DNA of 36,595 nucleotides from a virus, in IMG/VR virus record IMGVR_UViG_3300032893_000180, positions 1-36,595 of that record. One strand, given 5' to 3'. The translations under genes were made by a program, and so were the position numbers. Positions 22,097-29,367 of this stretch are shown one piece after another. Numbering within the stretch: position 1 is the stretch's first letter; every line of letters begins with the position of its first letter. The notes under the pieces are model-generated. The model made no database searches, was not told where the DNA came from, and was given only the letters and a program-made list of their open reading frames with translations.

Positions 22097-22452
22097 TGTT
22101 TCAGATTCAACAAATCACGAGTGATCCAATCCAACAGCAAACCCTTGTGCTTCCTGATGGAACACAGATTGGTTTGTTAATGTTCTTTTCTCCCATTTCA
22201 TCAATTTGGAATTGTAATTTAACCTATGGATCTTCATTTGTTCTTAATGGGATGCAAATTGTAAATAATCCAAACATGCTTCAGCCTTGGAAAAACCTCA
22301 TTCCCTTTGGTCTTGCCTGTTTTTCTTCTGCCCAACGAGAACCGACCCAAATTTCTGATTTCTCTTCCGGCTACTCGTCTTTGTTTGTTCTTGACGCAAC
22401 GGATGTTGCGTCCTATCAAGATGCTTTAGAAGCAGGGAGTGCAAGTGGATGA
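22096..22452 (+). CDS. Baseplate plug protein (Pam3 gp18-like)
   Basis: A 118-aa beta-rich protein. The pattern QQTLVLPDGTQIGLLMFFSP, then IWNCNLTYGSSFVLNGMQIV, LQPWKNLIPFGLAC and DFSSGYSSLFVLDATD resembles the small plug proteins that close the hub in Pam3-like myoviruses (DUF6983). These span the inside of the baseplate between the Dit-like hub and the spike. The ATG overlaps the previous stop by one base and has AGGAG. Order and size agree. Confidence 0.72.
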   Translation: MFQIQQITSDPIQQQTLVLPDGTQIGLLMFFSPISSIWNCNLTYGSSFVLNGMQIVNNPNMLQPWKNLIPFGLACFSSAQREPTQISDFSSGYSSLFVLDATDVASYQDALEAGSASG

Positions 22453-22645
22453 GTCGGTAACAAAAACTAAGGTTTGGGAGCTTGTTTGCGACTTCTTTGA
22501 AGGAGACGAAGTTAAAACAATGCGATGGCTTATGATGCCCAATCCTAGCTTAGGACACATTAAACCGATCATAATGCTGAAAACAAAGCCCGAAAAGCTA
22601 GAAAAAATTGTTCGAAATTGGTTAAGAGGCGACTATCACAAATGA
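22439..22645 (+). CDS. Orphan MbcA/ParS/Xre-type antitoxin domain protein
   Basis: A 68-aa protein that consists almost wholly of a DUF2384-like domain, the toxin-binding part of MbcA/ParS/Xre antitoxins: VWELVCDFFEGDEVKTMRWL, then MMPNPSLGHIKPIIMLKTKP and EKLEKIVRNWLRGDY follow the pattern A..lFg....A..WL..PNp.LGg..P...l.t.....V...L. No RES toxin or DNA-binding domain accompanies it. The start is the GTG at 22439 or, with better ribosome spacing (GGGAG), the GTG at 22445. It overlaps the plug gene and the next gene. It might neutralise a host RES/MbcT-type toxin; that is inference. Confidence 0.72.
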   Translation: MQVDESVTKTKVWELVCDFFEGDEVKTMRWLMMPNPSLGHIKPIIMLKTKPEKLEKIVRNWLRGDYHK

Positions 22646-23286
22646 AACGACTTGCAATCATCACACTAGCGATTGGGGATGGGATTAGGGAACTTGCTCA
22701 GCTCACTCATCCGCGCATGAAAAGTTATGCAGATTCGATTGGCGCTGATTTCATTGTTTTAAATGAGCGTAAATTTCCCACAGACATCATTTGCTACGAA
22801 AAGCTTCAAATTGCCGACCTTTTAGTCGGTTACGATCGAATTTGCTACGTGGACACAGATGTTCTAATCAGCCCTTTTGCCCCATCAATTTTCGAACAGG
22901 TGCCGGAAGACAGGGTCGGGTTATTCGAAGAGGGGCAAATCCTCGATCGAAAACAGGCCTTAGAAAAAGCAAAGGCAGATGGGTGGGGTGACTGGATTTG
23001 CGAAGCAAATCATTATTTTAACGCCGGGGTCTTTGTCTTTTCTTCTAATCACCGACCCATTTTGTCCCCTCCTCCCGTCTTTATAAATAATTTCCAAGAT
23101 CAAACATGGATGAATTGTCAAGTGTTTAAAAGTGGCGCCAAAAGAGAGGCATTGCCGTTAAAGTTCGACCACATGCCGTCAATTGATTGGCATGAACGCC
23201 ATAAGAGTTATTTTGTGCATTATGCAGGTTGTGGAGCCGAACAGGCGGCTCGTTTAGTGGCTGAGGACATTAGGAGGGGCATGTGA
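22642..23286 (+). CDS. GT8-like glycosyltransferase
   Basis: A 214-aa GT-A type glycosyltransferase. RLAIITLAIGDGIRELAQLT forms the first strand, the metal- and nucleotide-sugar-binding DxD motif is ICYVDTDVLISPFAP (residues ~71-85), and further typical segments are HYFNAGVFVFSSNHRP and SYFVHYAGCG. These resemble galactosyl/glucosyltransferases of family 8. The ATG at 22642 overlaps the previous stop (ATGA). Two copies of the dispersed heptamer (22910 inverted and 23043 direct) lie inside the coding region. With the TylF-type and GT9 genes it suggests sugar modification by the phage. Confidence 0.82.
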   Translation: MKRLAIITLAIGDGIRELAQLTHPRMKSYADSIGADFIVLNERKFPTDIICYEKLQIADLLVGYDRICYVDTDVLISPFAPSIFEQVPEDRVGLFEEGQILDRKQALEKAKADGWGDWICEANHYFNAGVFVFSSNHRPILSPPPVFINNFQDQTWMNCQVFKSGAKREALPLKFDHMPSIDWHERHKSYFVHYAGCGAEQAARLVAEDIRRGM

Positions 23287-23999
23287 GTCAACCGGTTGTT
23301 CCTCCGTTTCTTCCAATTGCAGAACCTTCATTAAAAGATTTGTTGGACGCGCATAAGAAAGACATTCTTCTTTCCACTAATTGTCACGCAATTGCAACAG
23401 TGTTTTCATTCACACCGCAAGACTCAGGAAATGGGCTTGCAAAAATCACCGCAACGATGAATTATAAAAAATCATTCACAGTGCAACAACCAAACGGTGG
23501 CTTTGTCACACAAGTTCAAAACTATCCAGCACTTGTTGACTGCCCTGCGATTGTTTTGGGAGGAGGGCCAGTCAGTTTACAAATGCCAATTGCTTCTGGG
23601 GATCAATGCTTAATTCTTTTTAACGATCGAGACCTAACAACGTGGTGGGCGTCGCCAGAAGGAGCTGCTTCAGCATTGCCCAGCTCTCGTTTGCACAGTT
23701 TTTCAGATGCTATTGCACTAGTCGGATTTAAACAATGGCACATTGATGACACCATTAGAGCCTTATTAACAAATGGAAATGCGGCTTTAGGAATTAATCC
23801 ATCGAACAATAAAATTACGATTAAAAATACAGATGAAGGCACTTTAAACACTCTTTTACAAAATTTAATTAACGCAGTTAAAGCCATCACTGTGACAACA
23901 TCAGTGCCGAGCACACCAGGAAATTATACGAGCGGGACGCCTAACAATTCAGGGGATTTGACGGCTGCAGCAAATGCTTTGGCGGCACTTCTTGAATGA
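23283..23999 (+). CDS. Baseplate spike protein (Gp138-like)
   Basis: A 238-aa protein of the central spike or membrane-piercing needle type. The OB-fold region carries IATVFSFTPQDSGNGLAKIT, then CPAIVLGGGPVSLQMPIASG, DQCLILFNDRDLTTWWASPE and RLHSFSDAIALVGF (residues ~139-152), the usual Gp138 pattern. The C-terminal third contains a short repetitive beta part (INPSNNKITIKNTDEGTL) typical of the needle. The start is GTG at 23283, within a GGAGGGGCAT context that overlaps the previous gene. It follows hub and plug genes in the expected order. Confidence 0.8.
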   Translation: MSQPVVPPFLPIAEPSLKDLLDAHKKDILLSTNCHAIATVFSFTPQDSGNGLAKITATMNYKKSFTVQQPNGGFVTQVQNYPALVDCPAIVLGGGPVSLQMPIASGDQCLILFNDRDLTTWWASPEGAASALPSSRLHSFSDAIALVGFKQWHIDDTIRALLTNGNAALGINPSNNKITIKNTDEGTLNTLLQNLINAVKAITVTTSVPSTPGNYTSGTPNNSGDLTAAANALAALLE

Positions 24000-24008
24000 A
24001 TGGGTTTT

Positions 24009-24045
24009 TTGACTAAAATGTGCTAGAATTATAATACTGAAAATG
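24009..24045 (+). promoter_or_regulatory. Leaderless promoter of the gp25-like gene
   Basis: TTGACT (24009-24014) is followed by TATAAT (24030-24035, 15-nt spacer), 7 nt before the ATG at 24043. A second -10, TGC-TAGAAT (24024-24029), overlaps it and matches the TGCTARAAT type of 1463. The gene has no Shine-Dalgarno, so the mRNA would start at or just before the ATG. Confidence 0.55.
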
Positions 24046-24465
24046 GTTTCAAATAATTACATTGTGAGAGCTCTAAATGGGGATGGTGACTGGACATTTG
24101 GTGCTGGTCTTAATAATTACGCGGCCAATAATGCAGCCGTGGCTCAAGACATTGAAATGAGTCTTAATATGCTGTTGGGAAACTGCTTTTTTGCCACAAA
24201 TGTCGGTCTGCCTTGGTGGACTTTGTTGGGCGGAAAATCCCTTTTGGCGATTTCGTTAGCTGTTAATGCAGCTTTGCTTTCAGTTACGGGAGTAACTGGC
24301 ATCATTTCATCGACCCCCATTTTAACATCCGATCGCAATCTCACATTGACTTATAATGTTCAAACGCAATATGGAACTCTACAGTCTACATTTGTTTATG
24401 ACCAAGGATTGGCAACACAAGGCGGAACAATTGGAACAGAAAATGGGGCAGCTAATGCTCAATGA
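24043..24465 (+). CDS. Baseplate wedge protein (gp25/W-like)
   Basis: A 140-aa protein with the pattern of the gp25-like family: LNGDGDWTFGAGLNNYAANN, then AAVAQDIEMSLNMLLGNCFF and PWWTLLGG. Such proteins nucleate the sheath on the baseplate. It comes directly before the J-like gene, as in P2 (W, J). The C-terminal half is beta-rich (TPILTSDRNLTLTYNVQTQY). It heads its own transcript with a leaderless promoter. Confidence 0.8.
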   Translation: MVSNNYIVRALNGDGDWTFGAGLNNYAANNAAVAQDIEMSLNMLLGNCFFATNVGLPWWTLLGGKSLLAISLAVNAALLSVTGVTGIISSTPILTSDRNLTLTYNVQTQYGTLQSTFVYDQGLATQGGTIGTENGAANAQ

Positions 24466-24476
24466 AATGAGGACGC

Positions 24477-25958
24477 ATGCCTAATTCATTTGGCTCTCAA
24501 GGGCTCACAACTGCAACTCAATCTGAACTTGTCGCCAATTATGTAGCTGGATTTCAAGCGATTTATGGCCCGAACATTAACGTCGGTCCTGAAACGCCCG
24601 ATGGTCAGATGATCAATCTGCCGATTCAAACGGCACTTGATGTTGAAAATCTTCTTCTTCAAATTTATAATTCTTTTAATTATCAAAATGCTTTTGGAAC
24701 GTCTCTCGATCAAAGAGCAGCAATCGTTGGCATTCAAAGACAAGCCGGCACATTCACGACAATTGATATTACTGTTGTAACTTCTCAATCTGTCAATCTT
24801 TATGGGCTTGATCAAACAGCCCAATCTGTTTATACAATTAGTGATGAGGCCGGAAATCAATATCAACTTCAAACAACTCAATTAGGTTTAAGCCCTGGAT
24901 CTTCCACATTAATTTTCTCAGCCGTAACTCCAGGAGCAATTACACCAGTTCCGAACACAATTACAGTTCCTGTTTCTATCGTGCTAGGTGTGACATCAGT
25001 TAATAATCCAACAAATGCATTGACAATTGGACTTAATGAAGAGAGTGATGCAGCTCTTCGCATTCGAATTTCTCAATCTGTTGCGCTTTCAGGACAAGGC
25101 TTTTATAACAGTTTGCTCGCAGCTCTTCTTAACATTCCTGGCGTAACATATGCGACAATCATTGAAAACAACACAGGAACTCCCGAAGCATTCGGTTCTC
25201 TTTCTTTGCCTGGACATACAATTTGGGTGATCACGGCCGGAACAGGAAGTCCCTCTCAAATCGCTAATGCAATTTATATGAAGCGAAATGCCGGGGCAGG
25301 AATGTTTAATTCTGGGGGGTCGGGAGCACAAAGCTATAATATAACACAGGCAGATGGATCAATTTTCACAATCTATTGGGATGATGTGGTTGGCGAACCC
25401 CTTTATATTAAATTTAATGTAAGCTCAATTAATGGAAGCACGCCCCCCAATCTTCCTGCCATCACCGACCCTTCAACAGGCCTTGCTTCGAAATTAATGC
25501 CTGGTGTTAATGCTTCGGTCAACGCTAATGAAATCGCCACACTTGTGCAGCAAATTGATCCAAACAGTTATGTTTCGAACATTGGACTTGGAACGGCAGT
25601 TGATGGGTCGGCGTCAATTATAAGTCCTTCAACACCGAACGAACAATTCACAGTTGCCCAAAGTGACATAATTGCAATTCCAATGTACATCACATCACCT
25701 AACGGAAATTTAACTGTTTCTTCGGGATCAGTCATTTCCGCAGTGTCAGTGACAACCTTAGGAAGCATCCAATTTACGGCCTATGGCGGCTATTCCACTT
25801 ATGTTTGGTCATTACAGACGAATGTTAGCGGAGGATCAATTAATTCAGTGACAGGAGCCTATGTGGCAGGGTCAAGCACAGGAATTGATGTGGTTAAAGT
25901 GCATGATTCTGATCCGGCTGGATCTAACGTTGCTTTAAGCTATGTAACCGTGACTTAG
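24477..25958 (+). CDS. Baseplate J-like protein with C-terminal Ig-like domain
   Basis: A 493-aa protein of the baseplate J / gp6 family that builds the wedge. The N-terminal part has GPNINVGPETPDGQMINLPI and FNYQNAFGTSLDQRAAIVGI (residues ~70-89), the middle ALTIGLNEESDAALRIRISQ and LLAALLNIPGVTYATIIENN (residues ~210-229), all usual in J proteins. The last ~75 residues (SIQFTAYGGYSTYVWSLQTN ... STGIDVVKVHDSDPAGS) form an Ig-like module closely similar to the one starting the 13607 protein. The ribosome site is GAGGA. An inverted repeat copy lies just after its stop. Confidence 0.86.
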   Translation: MPNSFGSQGLTTATQSELVANYVAGFQAIYGPNINVGPETPDGQMINLPIQTALDVENLLLQIYNSFNYQNAFGTSLDQRAAIVGIQRQAGTFTTIDITVVTSQSVNLYGLDQTAQSVYTISDEAGNQYQLQTTQLGLSPGSSTLIFSAVTPGAITPVPNTITVPVSIVLGVTSVNNPTNALTIGLNEESDAALRIRISQSVALSGQGFYNSLLAALLNIPGVTYATIIENNTGTPEAFGSLSLPGHTIWVITAGTGSPSQIANAIYMKRNAGAGMFNSGGSGAQSYNITQADGSIFTIYWDDVVGEPLYIKFNVSSINGSTPPNLPAITDPSTGLASKLMPGVNASVNANEIATLVQQIDPNSYVSNIGLGTAVDGSASIISPSTPNEQFTVAQSDIIAIPMYITSPNGNLTVSSGSVISAVSVTTLGSIQFTAYGGYSTYVWSLQTNVSGGSINSVTGAYVAGSSTGIDVVKVHDSDPAGSNVALSYVTVT

Positions 25959-25970
25959 AACAAGAAAGAA

Positions 25971-25989
25971 GAAGGGGTCGGGTTAGTTA
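25971..25989 (-). repeat. Dispersed CCGACCC-type repeat, inverted intergenic copy
   Basis: GAAGGGGTCGGGTTAGTT in the 41-bp gap before the gene at 26000; its complement reads AACTAACCCGACCCCTTC, matching the intergenic copies elsewhere. The adjacent AAAAGAAAAG is the only ribosome-site-like DNA for the next gene. Confidence 0.58.
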
Positions 25990-25999
25990 AAAGAAAAGA

Positions 26000-26968
26000 A
26001 TGGGAAATCAAACTTACAATCAGCTGTTAGCTTATTATGCAGGGTTGCTAATTGCCCAATATTTGAATAAGCCTAATGCTTCGGCCACTATTGAGCAACT
26101 TTGCTCAGGCATTTTGATGCCCGATGGTGAAGGCAGCACTTTGCCTCTTGATGTTCTTAATGGCTTTAATCTAAATGCCACAGTTCAAACGGTTTCTTTT
26201 TCGGCTGTTCCTGATTCCGGGTCTTTTGCTTTTTCGTATTTGGGAACCCAATCACCGACCCTATCTTTTTCTGCTTCTCAAGACAACGTGCTTGCAGCAC
26301 TTAATGTTCTGTTAGGAACGGGAACTGCCACGCCGCAAGGAACTCCAGAAGATCAATCAATCGTTGTGACTTTTAACACAATCATTGCTCCCCAATTACT
26401 GAGTGTTGTTAATAACACATTAATGAGCTCTGGGTCAGCTGTTATAGCAACGGTTACGACAAATGTGGCAATTGGTCAACAACTTGATTGGCTTGGCCTT
26501 TATAATGGCGTTACGCGCTCTGGCATTGGAATTAATGGACAGGCGATTACACTAGATGATGCGCAGTTTCTGCAGTTAATTCAAATTGCAATTTCATCTA
26601 ATCATTTAGGAAGCTCTTTAGCGGACATTCAAGATTTCATTGCAACCTATTTTCCTAATGGCGCCATTCTCGTGTTTGATTATGCAAACACAACGCCAAT
26701 GCAAATGTCTTATTTGATTTCATCGACAGCAATTAATGAGAATGTCATTCAGTTAGCTGTTGCCGACGGACTTTTACCAGTTCCAATGGCTGTCGGTGTA
26801 AGTTATATCGTTGCTCCGGTTGTCAATGAGTTCTTTTCCCCATCCGACTATTACATTAATGGGGGAGCACAATTTGCGAACACAACACCGCTTAACTGTT
26901 TTGCCGGCTATTCATCCGGAAACATCAATCCTGATTCATTAATAGTGGATTATGCTGATGCATTTTAA
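26000..26968 (+). CDS. Baseplate protein (DUF2612 type) with an inserted beta domain
   Basis: A 322-aa protein of the DUF2612 family, which lies between J and the tail fibre and probably links fibre to baseplate. Family parts are YAGLLIAQYLNKPNASATIE, then IGQQLDWLGLYNGVTRSGIG, LDDAQFLQLIQIAISSNHLG and DFIATYFPNGAILVFDY. Residues ~61-156 (VQTVSFSAVPDSGSFAFSYL ... GSAVIATVTTNV) are an inserted domain that splits the normally continuous F.L..A.G.QLD motif. The same type is inserted in the sheath gene. The gene follows an inverted dispersed repeat. Confidence 0.78.
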   Translation: MGNQTYNQLLAYYAGLLIAQYLNKPNASATIEQLCSGILMPDGEGSTLPLDVLNGFNLNATVQTVSFSAVPDSGSFAFSYLGTQSPTLSFSASQDNVLAALNVLLGTGTATPQGTPEDQSIVVTFNTIIAPQLLSVVNNTLMSSGSAVIATVTTNVAIGQQLDWLGLYNGVTRSGIGINGQAITLDDAQFLQLIQIAISSNHLGSSLADIQDFIATYFPNGAILVFDYANTTPMQMSYLISSTAINENVIQLAVADGLLPVPMAVGVSYIVAPVVNEFFSPSDYYINGGAQFANTTPLNCFAGYSSGNINPDSLIVDYADAF

Positions 26969-26986
26969 ATTTGAGGAGAAAAAACA

Positions 26987-28027
26987 ATGAGTCTTTTAAG
27001 TCGTTTTACGGCTAAGCTTTTCGGAAGCAGTGCATCTGCTAATCGAATTGGAGAATTCGGGTCTTTGGCAGAAGGATCGCCAACGGCTTATGCAGGAGCA
27101 GTCGCAACTCCTGCATTAACGCAAGCATTAAGCAATTGGAATGATGGATTTGATGGATGTGTTGTTGGAGCAGGAAGTATTCCAATTCAAGACTTAAACG
27201 CTGTCTTGTTCACAAACAGCTATCAGCTAAGCTATTTAATGCAGCAAGGAATTGCGGAATGGGACTCAGGCACTAATTATAATTCAAACAGTCTTGTTCT
27301 TTCAGGCACAACCGTTTATCAGTCATTAATTGCCAATAATTTAAACAATCCAACTTCAGGCTCATCATGGGCAGTTTTTGCGACGGCTAAAACGGCTCCT
27401 CAAGTGATTTTAAGAACAACGAGTTCGGGAAGTGGATCAGTTTCAATTCCGGTCGGTTGCACTTACATTGTTGTAGAAATGGTTGGCGCTGGAGGAGGTG
27501 GAGGTGGAGGAGCGGGAGGAAATGGATCTAATGGAACGGCGACATCTTTCGCAAGTTCTTCTTACATTGCATTTGGAGGATTTGGTGGGGGCGGAGCAGG
27601 GTTAGCTGGAGGAAATGGAGGATCAACATTTTTTTCCGGCGGAGGAATTGTTGCTGTAGTTGCCGGAGCTGGAGGCGATGGAAGCAGTGAAGCTTTTGGG
27701 AGCGGTGTAACTGTTCCTGGAGGAAGTGGCGGAAATAGCTTTTTTGGTGGGGCAGGAAGAGGCGGAGTTGGGACTGGGTCGGGAGTTATTGCGGCAGTTT
27801 CGAGCGGAAGCGGTGGAGGAGGTGGAGGAACGGCCGATGGTCTTGGTCAATCTTCTGGCGGAGGAGGCGGAGCTGGAGCTTATTTAAAAATGTTACTTTC
27901 AGCTCCTTCGTCTTCTTATACATACACGGTGGGTGCTGGAGGAGCAGGTGGAACTGCGGGTTCTTCATCTGGAGCAGGTGGCGCTGGTGCTGACGGATTT
28001 ATTTCAGTTATTGCTTATTTTGATTGA
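26987..28027 (+). CDS. Tail fibre protein with glycine-rich tip
   Basis: A 346-aa fibre. The N-terminal ~130 residues attach to the baseplate (IGEFGSLAEGSPTAYAGAVA, then VVGAGSIPIQDLNAVLFTNS and YQLSYLMQQGIAEWDSGTNY). Residues ~140-160 form a short stem (SGSVSIPVGCTYIVVEMVGA). Residues ~160-340 are glycine-rich (runs such as GAGGGGGGGAGGNGS), as in phage tips built of polyglycine-II helices that recognise the receptor. The ribosome site GAGGAG is strong. Its 3' end overlaps the convergent lipoprotein gene by 13 nt. No chaperone gene follows. Confidence 0.82.
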   Translation: MSLLSRFTAKLFGSSASANRIGEFGSLAEGSPTAYAGAVATPALTQALSNWNDGFDGCVVGAGSIPIQDLNAVLFTNSYQLSYLMQQGIAEWDSGTNYNSNSLVLSGTTVYQSLIANNLNNPTSGSSWAVFATAKTAPQVILRTTSSGSGSVSIPVGCTYIVVEMVGAGGGGGGGAGGNGSNGTATSFASSSYIAFGGFGGGGAGLAGGNGGSTFFSGGGIVAVVAGAGGDGSSEAFGSGVTVPGGSGGNSFFGGAGRGGVGTGSGVIAAVSSGSGGGGGGTADGLGQSSGGGGGAGAYLKMLLSAPSSSYTYTVGAGGAGGTAGSSSGAGGAGADGFISVIAYFD

Positions 28028-28374
28028 TCAATTGGCAATTGTATTGGTGGGACTGAAGGATTGCATTGCATGTTTCCCCATCCATAAATGCAGCATGCAC
28101 CAGGACCTAATTTTGAGAGATCACAAGAAGCCGGTGGCGTTAGATTCGCAGGCTGTGTGACGACTTTTACAGAGGCATCTAGCGGTTTTCCGCAACCAAT
28201 AAGTCCTTGCATCATTACAATCAATAATAGAAGTTTTGGGACATAGCCCCAAACTCGTTTAGCAAAATTCGCCCATTCGTTATAATTCATAAACCGTTTT
28301 GTTACTAAAGTTGAGCGGTCTTCCAAATAACCAACCAGTTTGTAAGTCCCATTATTGTTTCTATAAAGTTTCAT
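28015..28374 (-). CDS. Putative lipoprotein with a lipobox
   Basis: A 119-aa protein with an unusually long N-terminal region (residues 1-43, MKLYRNNNGTYKLVGYLEDR onward), a hydrophobic helix (VPKLLLLIVMMQ) and the lipobox LIGC, after which the sequence continues with GKPLDASVKVV and a Cys-rich end (GACCIYGWGNMQC). The start at 28374 has an AAGGGAGG ribosome site; an internal ATG nearer the signal lacks one. The mature part would be a small periplasmic or surface lipoprotein. It could take part in lysis (spanin-like) or superinfection exclusion, neither of which can be shown from sequence. Confidence 0.62.
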   Translation of the reverse strand: MKLYRNNNGTYKLVGYLEDRSTLVTKRFMNYNEWANFAKRVWGYVPKLLLLIVMMQGLIGCGKPLDASVKVVTQPANLTPPASCDLSKLGPGACCIYGWGNMQCNPSVPPIQLPIDQSK

Positions 28375-28412
28375 AACTGCCTCCCTTAAGACAATCATCG
28401 CATTTGATGTTG

Positions 28413-28444
28413 TTGACATTATGCTGCAAATGTGAAATCATAAT
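28413..28444 (+). promoter_or_regulatory. Weak candidate promoter upstream of the TerS-like gene
   Basis: A perfect -35 TTGACA (28413-28418) is followed at 20 nt by CATAAT (28439-28444). The spacer is longer than ideal. If used, it would give a leader of about 150 nt that contains the hairpins at 28453-28559. Confidence 0.35.
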
Positions 28445-28452
28445 GGTGATGT

Positions 28453-28559
28453 CTCCCCCTGGTCGACGTCGCTGACGAAACCCAAGGCCAGGGGGAGAGG
28501 GTCGGGAAATCTCGCGAAAATCGCTCGATTCCCTTCCGATTTTCAATCGGCGGGGAATC
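28453..28559. promoter_or_regulatory. Structured GC-rich block upstream of the TerS-like gene
   Basis: Three stem-loops follow one another. CTCCCCCTGG (28453-28462) pairs with CCAGGGGGAG (28488-28497) over a 25-nt loop. GCGA-AAA-TCGC lies at 28514-28524. GATTCCC (28527-28533) pairs with GGGAATC (28553-28559) enclosing CCGATT-TTC-AATCGG (28536-28550), a nearly continuous 13-bp hairpin. The region is non-coding. It could be a 5' regulatory leader, a pac/cos-type site recognised by the small terminase, or protein-binding sites. Confidence 0.6.
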
Positions 28560-28598
28560 AATCTCCAGGCCCCCCTAAAAAACACAAATCCAACGCAC

Positions 28599-28988
28599 AT
28601 GGCTAAATCACCTAAACAATCAGCTTCTTCTTCCCCACTAATCCCCGACCCTGCTTGCATTGGTTCAATTCTTCAAACAATTGAGAATCATGTTCCCCCT
28701 ATAGTGGCTTTTAAAGCGCGTGGTTTTGATTTAAATGCCGTTCTAACTGCACGACCAGACCTAATTGATGTTGTGGCTTGTGCAGAAGCAAACGCCGAAA
28801 TTAAGGCAATAATGCAGCTTAATGAGCTTGCTAATCAAGGCCATGCCGCAGCCATCATGTGGCGTCAAGAACGCCGCTATGGGGCATCCTGGGGCAAAAA
28901 AGAGGCCATTACGGAAGAGAAAGAAATCATTGACAATGGTGTTGTTCTTGTCTCTCTTCCTGTCAATGGTCGGGAAACAAAAATCTAA
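28599..28988 (+). CDS. Candidate small terminase subunit (TerS-like)
   Basis: A 129-aa protein. The N-terminal ~35 residues are low in complexity and include SSSPLIPDPAC, encoded by a copy of the dispersed repeat. The rest has IVAFKARGFDLNAVLTARPD, possibly a helix-turn-helix, then IKAIMQLNELANQGHAAAIM and WRQERRYGASWGKKEAITEE. The pattern L.ELA..G...A.......R...W is shared with some TerS-like packaging proteins. Other helical DNA-binding proteins could look similar. It lies far from the large terminase in this window, which is unusual. No ribosome site precedes the ATG. Confidence 0.5.
   Translation: MAKSPKQSASSSPLIPDPACIGSILQTIENHVPPIVAFKARGFDLNAVLTARPDLIDVVACAEANAEIKAIMQLNELANQGHAAAIMWRQERRYGASWGKKEAITEEKEIIDNGVVLVSLPVNGRETKI
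28631..28653 (+). repeat. Dispersed CCGACCC-type repeat, copy inside the TerS-like gene
   Basis: TTCCCCACTAATCCCCGACC then CTG, one of the closest matches to the intergenic copies, but here within codons ~11-18 of a gene and preceded by the same CTTCTTC run. It indicates that the element can insert into or arise in coding DNA. Confidence 0.6.
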
Positions 28989-29122
28989 TCATTGGTTCTT
29001 CTCTCATCGATGAGAATTTGTTTTCGCGGTTTGTCTTGTAATTTCAAGAACAGCCAAAGATGAATCGCGTTTGCCAGAACCAATCCGAGGCCAATTCCTG
29101 CTATTAACGATTGCCAATTCAT
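28985..29122 (-). CDS. 45-aa single-helix membrane protein
   Basis: The ATG at 29122 has GGGAGAAAACA as ribosome site; longer starts lack one. The protein MNWQSLIAGIGLGLVLANAI continues with HLWLFLKLQDKPRKQ and a charged end, so it has one membrane helix (residues ~5-27) and a basic cytoplasmic tail. It is the last of three small minus-strand genes read from 29517 and overlaps the convergent TerS-like stop by 4 nt. Function unknown. Confidence 0.65.
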   Translation of the reverse strand: MNWQSLIAGIGLGLVLANAIHLWLFLKLQDKPRKQILIDERRTND

Positions 29123-29144
29123 TGTTTTCTCCCAAGCAAAAAGA

Positions 29145-29357
29145 TTAAATTCCTTGCACATTTGCCCAAGTTGAAAGTCCTTGAACTGAAATGGGTTTGC
29201 CATTAATGGAATGGACAACCACATCTAATGTTTCTGATTCACTATATTGACTCGGAATCACGAGAATTTCGCCAAGTCTTGTTTGCACAGTGATTGTTGC
29301 CGCATAGGCATCAATTTCAATGATTCGTCCTGGGGTTATTGAATGAGTTGTTTTCAT
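29145..29357 (-). CDS. 70-aa hypothetical protein, beta-rich
   Basis: The ATG at 29357 follows AAGGAGAACAA. The sequence KTTHSITPGRIIEIDAYAAT, then ITVQTRLGEILVIPSQYSES and ETLDVVVHSINGKPI suggests a compact beta-barrel. No family is recognised. It lies 22 nt upstream of the small membrane-protein gene, in the same transcript. Confidence 0.65.
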   Translation of the reverse strand: MKTTHSITPGRIIEIDAYAATITVQTRLGEILVIPSQYSESETLDVVVHSINGKPISVQGLSTWANVQGI

Positions 29358-29367
29358 TTTGTTCTCC

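Noticed and set aside
27623-27968. Minus-strand frames opposite the glycine-rich fibre tip
   Set aside because: Gly codons (GGN) read on the other strand give open frames rich in Ser, Pro, Thr and Arg; they have no ribosome site or motif.
28021-28046. Terminator between the fibre and the convergent lipoprotein gene
   Set aside because: The palindrome ATTGATCAAT is short and has no loop or T-tract; the two genes also overlap here.
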